From: JAUUZQ01 sp964538375
GTDB taxonomy: Bacteria; Bacteroidota; Bacteroidia; Bacteroidales; GCA-2748055
Assembly: GCA_964538375.1 (NCBI GenBank)
Contig: CAZIFQ010000002.1
Location: forward strand, 186,001-250,000
DNA: 64,000 nt
Reading direction: 5' to 3'
A program made the translations under genes and the position numbers. Positions within the stretch are counted from its first letter, which is position 1; each line of letters opens with the position of its first letter. Under the pieces are notes generated by a model that saw only the letters and a program-made list of their open reading frames with translations, was not told the origin of the DNA and did no database searches. Of this stretch, positions 17,509 through 26,130 are shown one piece after another.

Positions 17509-18927
17509 ATGAAGAATTATACTAAGCAACGTTTGAAATACCTGGTAAGTGATTACCTGGCTGCAACAGTTGCCTGGCTATTGTTTTACTTGTATCGTAA
17601 GTTAAATATTGAACCTCAAATATTTGGATATGAAGTGCCTGTGAACCTTGATCTAAGGTTCTGGGTAGTATTTTTTGGCATACCTGCCGCGTGGTTAATA
17701 CTCTATTATTTTACCGGATTTTATAAAAATATTTTTCGCAGATCCAGGCTGGATGATTTCTTGAAAACCTTTTTAAGTATATTGCTGGGAGTTGTGATAA
17801 TTTTCTTCCTCCTGATTCTTGATGATGTCATTCCTGACTATACACATTACTACAATCTCTTTTTCACTTTGTTCTTCCTTCAGTTTGTTTTCACCTTGAT
17901 TCCGAGAATGATAATTACGAGTATAACTGTTGGTAAGATTCACAGGAGGAAAATTGGATTCAGAACTATATTTATAGGCAGCAATGAAAATGCACGAGAA
18001 GTATATAAAGATCTTCAAAACGAAAAACATGCCAGTGGCCACACCATTATGGGATTCGTTAATGTACACCAAAAGGTGCATTATCAACTGCAGGATTACA
18101 TTGATCACCTGGGAGGATTAACAGATCTTGAGCGTGTGATTAATGTCAACAGGATTGAGGAGGTGATTATTGCGCTGGAGTCGTCGGAACATCAGGAGAT
18201 TGGTAATATTATCAATAAGTTGAGCCTGATGGATGTGAGAATCAGCGCTATTCCAAGCATGACGGATATTCTTTCGGGACGGGTAAAATCCACTACTATT
18301 TTTGATACCCCTTTACTCGAGGTGAGCCATGAATTAATGCCCATTTGGCAGGCCAATGTTAAACAAATGTTGGATTGGTTGCTTGCTACATTGGCCATCA
18401 TTTTATTACTGCCACTTGAGTTGGTATTAATGATTGGAGTAAAATTGTCTTCACCAGGACCCTTGTTCTACAGGCAAGAGAGAGTAGGTAAATATGGTAA
18501 GCCCTTTAAGATTTATAAATTTCGATCCATGTACCAGGATGCTGAAACTAACGGGCCGGAATTATCTTCAAAACATGATGTTCGAATCACAAAGTTTGGG
18601 CAGTTTATGCGTAAACACAGATTGGATGAGATACCCAATTTCATCAATGTGATAAAAGGAGACATGTCACTTGTCGGGCCTCGTCCGGAGCGGCAATACT
18701 TTATTGATAAAATAACTGAAGAAGCACCTCATTACATCCACCTGCATAAGGTTCGTCCTGGTATTACTTCATGGGGACAGGTAAAATACGGTTATGCTGA
18801 GAATGTGGAACAGATGATAAAAAGGCTGCGGTACGATATTCTATATATTGAGAATATGTCGCTCTTTGTAGATTTGAAAATATTGTTCTATACGGTTGTT
18901 ACTATTTTTCGTGGTTCAGGTGTATAA
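17509..18927 (+). CDS. Undecaprenyl-phosphate sugar phosphotransferase (polyprenyl glycosylphosphotransferase)
   Basis: A 472-residue membrane enzyme that starts exopolysaccharide or O-antigen repeat units by moving a sugar-1-phosphate onto undecaprenyl phosphate. Four N-terminal membrane helices lie at about 12-30, 48-70, 85-108 and 113-135, then a CoA-binding-like Rossmann domain (about 150-265), a fifth helix near 285-312 and the bacterial sugar transferase domain with SSPGPLFYRQERVG, FKIYKFRSM, LDEIPNFINVIKGDMSLVGPRPE. All catalytic blocks are present. It is not followed by other polysaccharide genes, which is common for housekeeping copies in Bacteroidota. Confidence 0.94.
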   Translation: MKNYTKQRLKYLVSDYLAATVAWLLFYLYRKLNIEPQIFGYEVPVNLDLRFWVVFFGIPAAWLILYYFTGFYKNIFRRSRLDDFLKTFLSILLGVVIIFFLLILDDVIPDYTHYYNLFFTLFFLQFVFTLIPRMIITSITVGKIHRRKIGFRTIFIGSNENAREVYKDLQNEKHASGHTIMGFVNVHQKVHYQLQDYIDHLGGLTDLERVINVNRIEEVIIALESSEHQEIGNIINKLSLMDVRISAIPSMTDILSGRVKSTTIFDTPLLEVSHELMPIWQANVKQMLDWLLATLAIILLLPLELVLMIGVKLSSPGPLFYRQERVGKYGKPFKIYKFRSMYQDAETNGPELSSKHDVRITKFGQFMRKHRLDEIPNFINVIKGDMSLVGPRPERQYFIDKITEEAPHYIHLHKVRPGITSWGQVKYGYAENVEQMIKRLRYDILYIENMSLFVDLKILFYTVVTIFRGSGV

Positions 18928-18933
18928 GCAATC

Positions 18934-19185
18934 CTAGTTTTTTCCCGCAATCAAAAGGAGATCTTTACTTTCGTGGCGCACATCGTTGCCAACTGTTACC
19001 TTGTATAAGCCAACTGGGTAATTACTCATATCGAGGGAGATAAGTGATGTTTGGACATCAGTGTATGTTTGCTCGTATACTTTTTCTCCATGGTTATTTG
19101 TTACGGTAAGATTGCATTCAGCAACTAATTCTGCAGGGATACTAATGTAAGAGGTTGAACGAGAAGGGTTCGGGTAAATTTTCAT
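18934..19185 (-). pseudogene. Orphan type IX secretion C-terminal sorting domain
   Basis: The 83 codons encode only a T9SS type A sorting domain: IYPNPSRSTSYI, then beta strands ending NYPVGLYKVTV and a basic end. Cargo proteins carry this at the C-terminus behind a signal peptide and a large passenger. Here the frame opens at an ATG next to KIYPNPS, and a stop codon lies 13 codons upstream in frame near 19224, so there is no signal peptide and no passenger. It is most likely the remnant of a deleted secreted protein gene. A free-standing product would have no export route. Confidence 0.75.
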
Positions 19186-19330
19186 ACTGTTTTCTTTTTC
19201 ACAAAATTTGAACGATAGGCAAAAGTATACTTATAATTGGAAAAATGACCCAATCCTGTTTTAAGTTAAGGTTAAATCTTGTAGAATTCCATTGCCTTCA
19301 ACCTGGCTTTCCTCCTATATCAATTGCCCT

Positions 19331-19360
19331 CACCCCGGCCCTCTCCCGCTGGGAGAGGGA
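19331..19360. repeat. CCCTCTCCC palindromic intergenic element
   Basis: CCCTCTCCC (19339-19347) and GGGAGAGGG (19351-19359) form a perfect nine-base stem with a GCT loop, preceded by CACCCCGG. This GC-rich hairpin lies in an AT-rich gap and resembles a motif known in many unrelated genomes. Confidence 0.7.
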
Positions 19361-19384
19361 GTTCGCTTCGAATATAATTTTAGA

Positions 19385-19418
19385 TAAAAAAAGCCCCTGA
19401 CATAAATCAGAGGCTTTC
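19385..19418 (-). terminator. Terminator of the M3 peptidase gene
   Basis: On the minus strand AAAGCCTCTGA pairs with TCAGGGGCTTT (plus-strand arms 19390-19400 and 19407-19417, one mismatch) and runs into TTTTTTTATC. It lies 21 bases past the stop codon of the peptidase. Confidence 0.88.
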
Positions 19419-19438
19419 GCTATAGGGTAAATCAATTA

Positions 19439-21544
19439 CTAATTCAGACCGCGTCCTTCAAGCAATGCATTAACATCAGGCTCTTGTCCCCTGAATTTGA
19501 GGTACATCTCCATTGGATCTGCAGTTCCACCCGCAGCCAGGATATTATTGCGGAAAGACTGAGCCAGTTCCTGGTTGAACAATTCAGTGTCTTTAAATGC
19601 TTCAAAAGCATCTTTATCGAGAACCTCAGCCCAGATGTAACTATAGTATCCTGCGGAATATCCACCTGAAAAGACGTGGCTGAAATATGTAGAGCGGTAA
19701 CGTGGAATAATTTCCTCGATTAAACCAATTTTTTTCATTGCATCTTTTTCAAACGCATTTACGTCTATGTCTTTCACTTCGCTTATTGTGTGATAGTCCA
19801 TATCAAGCAATGAAGCAGCAAGGTATTCTGTGGTAACAAATCCCTGGTTGAATTTGCTGCTTGCAGAAATCTTTTCGATCAGGGCATCAGGAATTGGCTC
19901 ACCTGTTTCGTAATGTTTGGCATAAGTTTTCAAGACCTCAGGATGTGCTCCCCAGTTCTCCATAATTTGTGAAGGAAGCTCTACAAAGTCTCTTGGAACG
20001 CTTGTACCTGAGATGCCTGGATAGGTACAATTTGAAAAGAGTCCGTGAATGGCATGTCCCATTTCATGAAACAATGTTAAGGCCTCATCGAATGATAAAA
20101 GTGCAGGTTTATCACCTGTTGGTTTCGAGAAGTTGCAAACGATTGAACCAATTGTATGCACTTTCTTACCATCGATATAGCATTGCTTGCGATAGCTTGT
20201 GCTCCATGCTCCGGCACGTTTGCTTGCACGTGGATGATAGTCGATATAGAGTACTCCCAAATGGGTTCCGTCGCTCTCTTTTACCTCGTATGCAGTAGCA
20301 TCTTCATGGTAAGCAGGAATGTCATCTCTTTCTTCAAAGGTAACTCCGTACAGGTTTTTTACAACACTAAAGACTCCGTTTGTTACGGCTTCGAGGTTAA
20401 AGTATGGACGAATTTCTTCTTCATCCAAATCGTATTTTTCTTTCCTGATTTTCTCAGCATAATACCACCAGTCCCAAGAGGCAAGTTTAAAATCACCGCC
20501 TTCTTTGTTTATCATCTCTTGCATCATAGCTGCTTCTTTTTTGGCATTTGCCAAAGCTGGTTCCCAGAGTTGCATGCAAAGGTCATATACATTTCCGGGC
20601 TCTTTAGCCATGCGATCTTCAAGCATAAAGCTGGCATGACTGTCGTATCCCAGGAGGTGAGCACGCTCAGTTCTCAGATTTACTAAATCACTGATGATCT
20701 GCTTGTTGTCGAACTCGTTTCCATTATTGGCCCTGTTATACATGGCTTTATAAATTTTTTCCCTCAGCGCTCTTTTCTCAGCGTATTGCAGGAAGGGAAT
20801 CCAGCTTGGCTTGTGCAAGGTGAACAACCATTTTCCGTCCAGATCAGCATCGGTAGCCGCCTCAGCAGCCCCGGCAACAATTGCTTCCGTTAAACCGGCC
20901 AGGTCAGCTTCATCCTCAATAACCATTTGAAAGCTATTTGTCTCTTTCAGGAGATTTTCGCCAAACTGTAATGTTAGCATGGATAGCTTCTCATCAATTT
21001 TCCTGAGCTTGTTTTTATCTTCATCGTTCAAATTTGCTCCACCGCGGATAAAGCCTTTATAAGTTTTTTCAAGCAACATAGTCTGCTCAGCAGTCAGGTT
21101 CATTTCTTCCTGTTGGTCATATACAGATTTTATCTTACCAAAGAGGACCGTATTCATGCTGATATTTGCCCTGTGTGCAGAATTTAATGGCACCAGCTCT
21201 TTTGCAATTGCCTGCAAATCATCATTTGTATTCGCAGAGCGGATATTTCCAAAGATGCTTGATACTTGCGTCAACAGTGCTCCGCTATAGTCGAATGCGG
21301 CTACGGTATTATCAAAAGTTGGAGCTTCCTCATTTTGAACAATAGCATCAATTTCTTCGTTCTGAAGGACCATAGCTTTCTCATAAGCAGGCATAAAATG
21401 TTCAGATTCAATAAGATCAAATGGAGGAACTCCAAAGGGAGTATCGAACTCGCTAAGTAGAGGATTCATGTTTGTTTCTTTTGGATTATTACATGATGAT
21501 AATGCAATCATCACTCCGATAGTCAGAATTAGGATTCTTTTCAC
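19439..21544 (-). CDS. dcp: Peptidyl-dipeptidase Dcp-like M3 metallopeptidase, lipoprotein
   Basis: A 701-residue M3 family zinc peptidase with HEMGHAIHGL (zinc ligands His493 and His497, catalytic Glu494) and the downstream conserved SGYSAGYYSYIWAEVLDKD stretch of the Dcp group. The N-terminus MIALSSC is a lipobox, so unlike the cytoplasmic E. coli enzyme this protein is exported and lipid-anchored. It should remove C-terminal dipeptides from oligopeptides in the periplasm. It is a single-gene unit with its own terminator. Confidence 0.93.
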   Translation of the reverse strand: MKRILILTIGVMIALSSCNNPKETNMNPLLSEFDTPFGVPPFDLIESEHFMPAYEKAMVLQNEEIDAIVQNEEAPTFDNTVAAFDYSGALLTQVSSIFGNIRSANTNDDLQAIAKELVPLNSAHRANISMNTVLFGKIKSVYDQQEEMNLTAEQTMLLEKTYKGFIRGGANLNDEDKNKLRKIDEKLSMLTLQFGENLLKETNSFQMVIEDEADLAGLTEAIVAGAAEAATDADLDGKWLFTLHKPSWIPFLQYAEKRALREKIYKAMYNRANNGNEFDNKQIISDLVNLRTERAHLLGYDSHASFMLEDRMAKEPGNVYDLCMQLWEPALANAKKEAAMMQEMINKEGGDFKLASWDWWYYAEKIRKEKYDLDEEEIRPYFNLEAVTNGVFSVVKNLYGVTFEERDDIPAYHEDATAYEVKESDGTHLGVLYIDYHPRASKRAGAWSTSYRKQCYIDGKKVHTIGSIVCNFSKPTGDKPALLSFDEALTLFHEMGHAIHGLFSNCTYPGISGTSVPRDFVELPSQIMENWGAHPEVLKTYAKHYETGEPIPDALIEKISASSKFNQGFVTTEYLAASLLDMDYHTISEVKDIDVNAFEKDAMKKIGLIEEIIPRYRSTYFSHVFSGGYSAGYYSYIWAEVLDKDAFEAFKDTELFNQELAQSFRNNILAAGGTADPMEMYLKFRGQEPDVNALLEGRGLN

Positions 21545-21754
21545 AATTATATGTTTAGTTAAAATTAAGTCCCGAATTTAGTGCTATAGTTTTGAAAATG
21601 CAATGAATACGTATAGTCTTTACAACAGATTAGAATTGTGATATAAGAAAAGGCCGTCATCCTTTTAGATCTTACAGATCCTGATAACAGTCTTTTCAGT
21701 CTAAATCCACATCATGAAATCTATTTTTGGGTTGAACTATATCATCTAAAAAAT

Positions 21755-22090
21755 TTATAATGCCTGTGATACTTTCACCTTGCTTCTGAAGATTCTTTTT
21801 AGTTCTTCTTTTGTTCTTGCGCCCGAACCTTTCCAGATCACTTCGCCGTGCTGGAATATAAATATGGTGGGAACGCTGTAGATCTTATATCTCTGCATTA
21901 TTTCTTTGTGTTTATCTATATCCAGCTTGAGGATTCTTACCTCATCACCCATATCTTCGGCCAAAGAACGTAAGATTGGAGATAGAATTCTGCACGGCAT
22001 GCACCAGTCTGTATAGAAATCCACCAGGACAGGAGTGTTGCCGTGAATTATATTGCTGAATGTGTCGTTGCTATTGTGCTTCTGCATCAT
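21755..22090 (-). CDS. Thioredoxin-family protein with CMPC active site
   Basis: A 111-residue, single-domain thioredoxin fold without signal peptide. The active site is WCMPC (Cys30, Cys33) instead of the standard WCGPC; the cis-proline block YKIYSVPTIFIF and the GxG ending are present. The change at the second position usually shifts redox potential. Two in-frame ATGs at the start differ by one codon. It lies 53 bases downstream of a Crp/Fnr regulator on the same strand, which may control it. Cytoplasmic disulfide reduction is the expected role. Confidence 0.88.
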   Translation of the reverse strand: MMQKHNSNDTFSNIIHGNTPVLVDFYTDWCMPCRILSPILRSLAEDMGDEVRILKLDIDKHKEIMQRYKIYSVPTIFIFQHGEVIWKGSGARTKEELKRIFRSKVKVSQAL

Positions 22091-22142
22091 ATATTAAACT
22101 ATGATACAAATAAACAATATTGCTGAATTTTGTACAGTAACT

Positions 22143-22781
22143 TTAGTCACATAAGGATGAATAATCTACCCTGTTTCGTGAAATTGTGATCATTTTTTTA
22201 TTCTCCATCTGTTTCAGCAGGCGAGATATTACTTCCCTGGAAGTATTTAGTGAAAGTGCAATATCCTGGTGTGATCCCGTAAATATTTTTGTCCCGCTTG
22301 TTCTGTACCTATCCAGGAAAAAGCGTTCCAGCCGTTCATCCATTTTTAGGAATGCAATGGCATCAAGGGTATTCAGCAGTTCATCGAATCGCTTGCGCAT
22401 GGAGAACATCACAAATTCTTTCCATGTTTGAAAATTGGACATCCAGCTGTCTAATAGCTCTACGGGCAGCACTACAACTGTAGTTTCCTCTTCTGCAATT
22501 GCCCTTACACGGCTTTTTGTTCTGTCCATGCAGCAACTTAACGAGACACTACATACTTCACCGGGTTGAAGATAATAGAGCAGTAATTCATTTCCGTTTT
22601 CTTCCATCCTGGTTACTCGGATTAAGCCAGCGATTAATATAGGAAAGGATCTGATAAACTGATCTTCTTCAATCAGTGCTTCACCGGCATCTACTTTTTT
22701 AAGAATCCCGTCGTTTATGATTACTTCCCTCAATTCAGCTTCAAAAAAGGGAAAGTTTTTTTTAATGATTTCTTCCAACAT
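22143..22781 (-). CDS. Crp/Fnr family transcription regulator
   Basis: A 212-residue regulator starting at the ATG at 22781 (MLEEIIKK); a longer reading to 22826 only overlaps the previous gene. Residues about 20-130 form a cyclic-nucleotide-type jelly roll with the LLYYLQPGEVC turn; residues about 145-205 are the Crp winged helix with LSLNTSREVISRLLKQME as recognition region. Cysteines Cys84, Cys89 and Cys90 lie in SVSLSCCMD after GEVC, which could sense redox state, but they do not match the Fnr iron-sulfur pattern. The gene precedes the CMPC thioredoxin, a plausible target. Confidence 0.87.
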   Translation of the reverse strand: MLEEIIKKNFPFFEAELREVIINDGILKKVDAGEALIEEDQFIRSFPILIAGLIRVTRMEENGNELLLYYLQPGEVCSVSLSCCMDRTKSRVRAIAEEETTVVVLPVELLDSWMSNFQTWKEFVMFSMRKRFDELLNTLDAIAFLKMDERLERFFLDRYRTSGTKIFTGSHQDIALSLNTSREVISRLLKQMENKKMITISRNRVDYSSLCD

Positions 22782-22825
22782 TTTGCAAAGGTAAAAGGAA
22801 AAAGGTAAAAGGAAAATGTGGAGCA

Positions 22826-23440
22826 CTACCTCACCTTGCCGGTTTTCATGCTAATCACCAGGTCATTGTCCTGTGGGTAAAGATCTTCATAGAGGCCTTT
22901 AATCAGTTTTTTTCTGAAAGAAATAATTATTCTTCCCAGTGGTTTTACTCCATTGAGATCGAGTTTATGATCTCCTTGTGGCTCATCGCCCATATAATGT
23001 GCCACAAAATCTTCAGAAGAGATATTTTCAACTCTTACCACGCTGTCTCCCTGGTAAGAATTTGACTCTCCATTGGCTATGTCGTGATTGCCTGGAACTA
23101 CATACACTTTTCTTCCTGAGGATACCAGTTGTTCCATCCGGGATACAAATGTTTGATGTGAAGCTGCGGTACCATCTTTTGTCAGGTCTCCCGGAATTAT
23201 CACAAAGTCAACATCAGAATTTTCGATCAATTTCAATGTTTCAAGAAGCAGCAGAGGGCTTTCTTCCAGCAATTTTCTGTCTTCATCAAGGTAATCTTCG
23301 AATGCTTTCCCCCCAGTTCCCAGTGATGGATCGTAGAAGTGAGGATCACTAAACACAATGAAACTAGTATTTACAGGTGCTGTTTGCGCAGTGAGATTTA
23401 TGGCTATAAAAAGCAGTAATGCCGGGAATATTTTTTTCAT
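22826..23440 (-). pseudogene. Metallophosphoesterase, internally deleted or truncated
   Basis: A 204-residue reading with a signal peptide ending LTAQ (residue 19) and the first half of a calcineurin-like phosphoesterase: FSDPHFYD, IIPGDLTKDG, VVPGNHDI. After about residue 155 (AHYMGDEPQGDHK) the conserved second half, including the His and GHxH metal ligands, is missing. The last 45 residues (IIISFRKKLI, DLYPQDNDLVISMKTGKVR) do not look like a phosphoesterase end. The enzyme would lack half its metal site. An internal deletion joining two parts of one gene or two genes is the likely cause. Confidence 0.7.
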
Positions 23441-23501
23441 ATCAGCTGACTTTAGTTGAATCTAAATATAGCCAATGATTTAAATAAAGCATGTTGAACA
23501 A

Positions 23502-24272
23502 TTATCCTCTTTCTAATTTCTTGGCGAGTGCCCCGACAAACCTGGCCATTTCACCGCCGTCAACCACATCGTGATCGAAGAGAATAGTAATGTGTAAGAT
23601 CTCTCTTATCATTATTTCGCCATTTACAACCCAGGGTTTCTTAGTAATTGAACCGATTCCAAAAGAGATCGGATGAATAGTTGATTGAATGAACCATCCA
23701 TTTACATTACCCATCATTCCAACGGAAGAAATAACTACGTTCCCCATTCTGCCATAGGCAAGTTTTGGAGTTTTGATCATGTGCCTCCAAATTGCCCTGC
23801 GAATAAACGGTGGCAGATAAATGTAAATCTGCATTATGAATGACATGGTCTGGTGCAGGATAATTTCATTCTTTTGCAGATCTTTTCTCTTGGCTATCTC
23901 AATTTCCTCGGTAATTTCTTCTACGCTCTTTTTATTGGCTGATAGTATTAACAGGGGTACAGGAATCCTTAATCCATCTTTATTTTTTTCAACTACCATT
24001 GATACAGTAACATCGTCAAAAATGAAGAGTTTCTTTTTTCGCCTGACATAGGCCGCCACTTGTTTGTGATCAGCAAGCAGGTCACTGATGGATTTTACCA
24101 GCCAGCCGTTAAAGGAAATATTGGAAATTTTCTTACTTGCTTTAACATTTTCCCGGGCATTGGTGATATCCACTTCTATCATTCCGATGATGCTATGACG
24201 TCGCTGTGAAACACGTCCAAAATCAATCGTTGCGGTTCTTACACTTGGATTTTTCTTAGTAGAATATTTCAT
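23502..24272 (-). CDS. Stand-alone 2-oxo acid dehydrogenase E2 catalytic domain protein
   Basis: A 256-residue protein that covers only the acyltransferase catalytic domain of E2 subunits. The active-site block is ITILFDHDVVDGGEMARF (His and Asp of HDxxDG present) and the VVISSVGMMG strand is recognisable. There is no lipoyl domain and no E1-binding domain, so it cannot work as a standard dehydrogenase core alone. It may be an acyltransferase with another carrier, as for related chloramphenicol acetyltransferase-fold proteins. No dehydrogenase genes lie near it. Confidence 0.85.
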   Translation of the reverse strand: MKYSTKKNPSVRTATIDFGRVSQRRHSIIGMIEVDITNARENVKASKKISNISFNGWLVKSISDLLADHKQVAAYVRRKKKLFIFDDVTVSMVVEKNKDGLRIPVPLLILSANKKSVEEITEEIEIAKRKDLQKNEIILHQTMSFIMQIYIYLPPFIRRAIWRHMIKTPKLAYGRMGNVVISSVGMMGNVNGWFIQSTIHPISFGIGSITKKPWVVNGEIMIREILHITILFDHDVVDGGEMARFVGALAKKLERG

Positions 24273-24567
24273 TTAATATAGTCAGTAATTTAAGGGCATT
24301 GAAGCTAGCAAATTATTGTGAAAACTGAAACAGTATTTCAGGTCGAGTTATCAATTTTTTTATTCTGGCACTGATCTCCAATTTGAAACTTAGGTTTCCA
24401 TTTAAATTTTCAATTCCTGCAATCCATCCTTTGATACATAGTCAGGTATTAGAATTTTAATAGGATGGCATATGTTATATGAAGGCATAATTAAATTGCT
24501 TTCTCCAGTGTTGAGAAGCGCAGGATGGAATGGGATCCGGTATTGAAGAAAATCGTGTAGTATAATT

Positions 24568-26124
24568 TTACTTTTCAGAAATTTCCAGCATCGATTTTTC
24601 AATCTTTTTTAGGGCATCCCGGAGACTGGCTTCCGGTGCGATGGTGTTATAATCTCCCCAGAAATCCGGATCATATGAAAATTCATGATCAGACATGATG
24701 ATATTGGGATGTATCTTTTCATTCAATTTTATATGGGGTCGGTTACCAGGGTCAATATTTGTGATGGCCATCTCCAGTTTAATAGTGTATTTTGAAGCGA
24801 TCCATTGGCGTTTTTTCCTTACTTTAAAACTCACTTCTCCATGTACCTGATTCAGGTGATACCCCTGTTCTGTGTTTTTATACTCCACATGATAATTGGC
24901 TCCTGTGGGTCTGACATTCAGCCGTCGGCTTTTCCTTGAAACAAACATACTTTGCTCCCTGCCAATTTTTACAGGATCGTACTCAAAATCTGCCGCGATA
25001 ATGGCCAGCGATTCCCTGTCAAGGTATATTTTCCCCCTGAACAGTGTTTCATTAATTCCATCTTTTGGAGCAAATCGAATAACATATACCAGTTTATCCT
25101 CATAGTAGACTACATCTTCGAAGTTAAAATTATACCTGAATGTGAAGTCCTCACTTAGAAAATCAGGAAGTTTGTGAGCAATATCAAGATCAAGCATGGA
25201 GCTGATTCCTGATTTTATTTTTAGCATTATGGTATCACTAAAGTCTACATTAGTGATCTTTCTGCCCTTCAGAATTCTGGTTCTCTCATTTAGCACCGGG
25301 GCAGAGTAAGAAGCTTTATCAATCTCCACAACTGCTTCAGAAAAGATAACGCATTTTTCATCCCGCTGACCCCGTTCCCTATAATACCCGATTGCTCCGG
25401 CTGGTTCATTCATGTAGTTATCTTTAATGCGATTAATGGATTCCGTTAGGAGGGAAACGGGATCCTGGTACCTGATAATTACTTCCTGCAGGGAGATGTA
25501 ATTCCTGCTCATTTTTATCTCCAATAAATCATTGGAATTTATACTTACCGGAGCATAATAATTCCTGTATCCGATGAAGGAAATAACCAGTATAGGTTGT
25601 TGTAGTGTATCAGGCAATCGCAGTACAAAATTGCCTGTCTGATTGGTAATCGTGCCATAATGTGACTCTTTTAAACCAACGGTGGCGTAGGGGAGGGCTT
25701 TGCGATTCCTTGCATCTATAACGATGCCGTGGATCTCTCTAAAAACTGTATTTCCTATTGCTGCAGTATCGGTGGGTTCTTCTTCAATTATTTTTTTAGG
25801 ATAGATCACAATATTTTTATTGATCACCTGGTAATTCAAATCCGGGTTTTGGAAGATGGAGTCCAGTGCATCTTTGAGCAGTACATGTTGAAGAGATATG
25901 CTTGTCTCCTTTTGGCTGTCAATAGCCCTTGAATCAAATGTGAAGTAATAGCCGGTTTTGTCGGTCAGGTCATCGAGTACGGAATGCAGGGCTTTGTTGT
26001 TGGATCGAATAGAAACATGAATTTCAGTAAGTGGACTTTGTCCGAAGGCAGTATTAGATAACAGAATAAGAAAGACCGACAACTGAATAATAGTCGGAAC
26101 AATTCCTATTCTTTTTATGGTCAT
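24568..26124 (-). CDS. STN plus carboxypeptidase-regulatory domain protein without TonB barrel
   Basis: A 518-residue exported protein with a signal peptide ending TAFGQ (residue 29). Residues about 40-108 form an STN (secretin and TonB N-terminus) domain with LLKDALDSIF. Residues about 128-212 are a carboxypeptidase D regulatory-like domain (HGIVIDARNRKALPYATVGL, FIGYRNY). The remaining 300 residues are beta-rich with YYRERG, EAVVEI, GKIYLDRESLAI and a final DPDFWGDYNTIAPEASL. No plug or TonB barrel follows. It lies six bases downstream of the FecR gene and is a likely target of that sigma/anti-sigma pair. It shares architecture and ending with the gene at 27770-29083. Confidence 0.82.
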   Translation of the reverse strand: MTIKRIGIVPTIIQLSVFLILLSNTAFGQSPLTEIHVSIRSNNKALHSVLDDLTDKTGYYFTFDSRAIDSQKETSISLQHVLLKDALDSIFQNPDLNYQVINKNIVIYPKKIIEEEPTDTAAIGNTVFREIHGIVIDARNRKALPYATVGLKESHYGTITNQTGNFVLRLPDTLQQPILVISFIGYRNYYAPVSINSNDLLEIKMSRNYISLQEVIIRYQDPVSLLTESINRIKDNYMNEPAGAIGYYRERGQRDEKCVIFSEAVVEIDKASYSAPVLNERTRILKGRKITNVDFSDTIMLKIKSGISSMLDLDIAHKLPDFLSEDFTFRYNFNFEDVVYYEDKLVYVIRFAPKDGINETLFRGKIYLDRESLAIIAADFEYDPVKIGREQSMFVSRKSRRLNVRPTGANYHVEYKNTEQGYHLNQVHGEVSFKVRKKRQWIASKYTIKLEMAITNIDPGNRPHIKLNEKIHPNIIMSDHEFSYDPDFWGDYNTIAPEASLRDALKKIEKSMLEISEK

Positions 26125-26130
26125 ACTATT

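Noticed and set aside
24402..24602. 66-codon minus-strand reading after the STN gene
   Set aside because: It overlaps the end of the STN gene in another frame and has no recognisable features.
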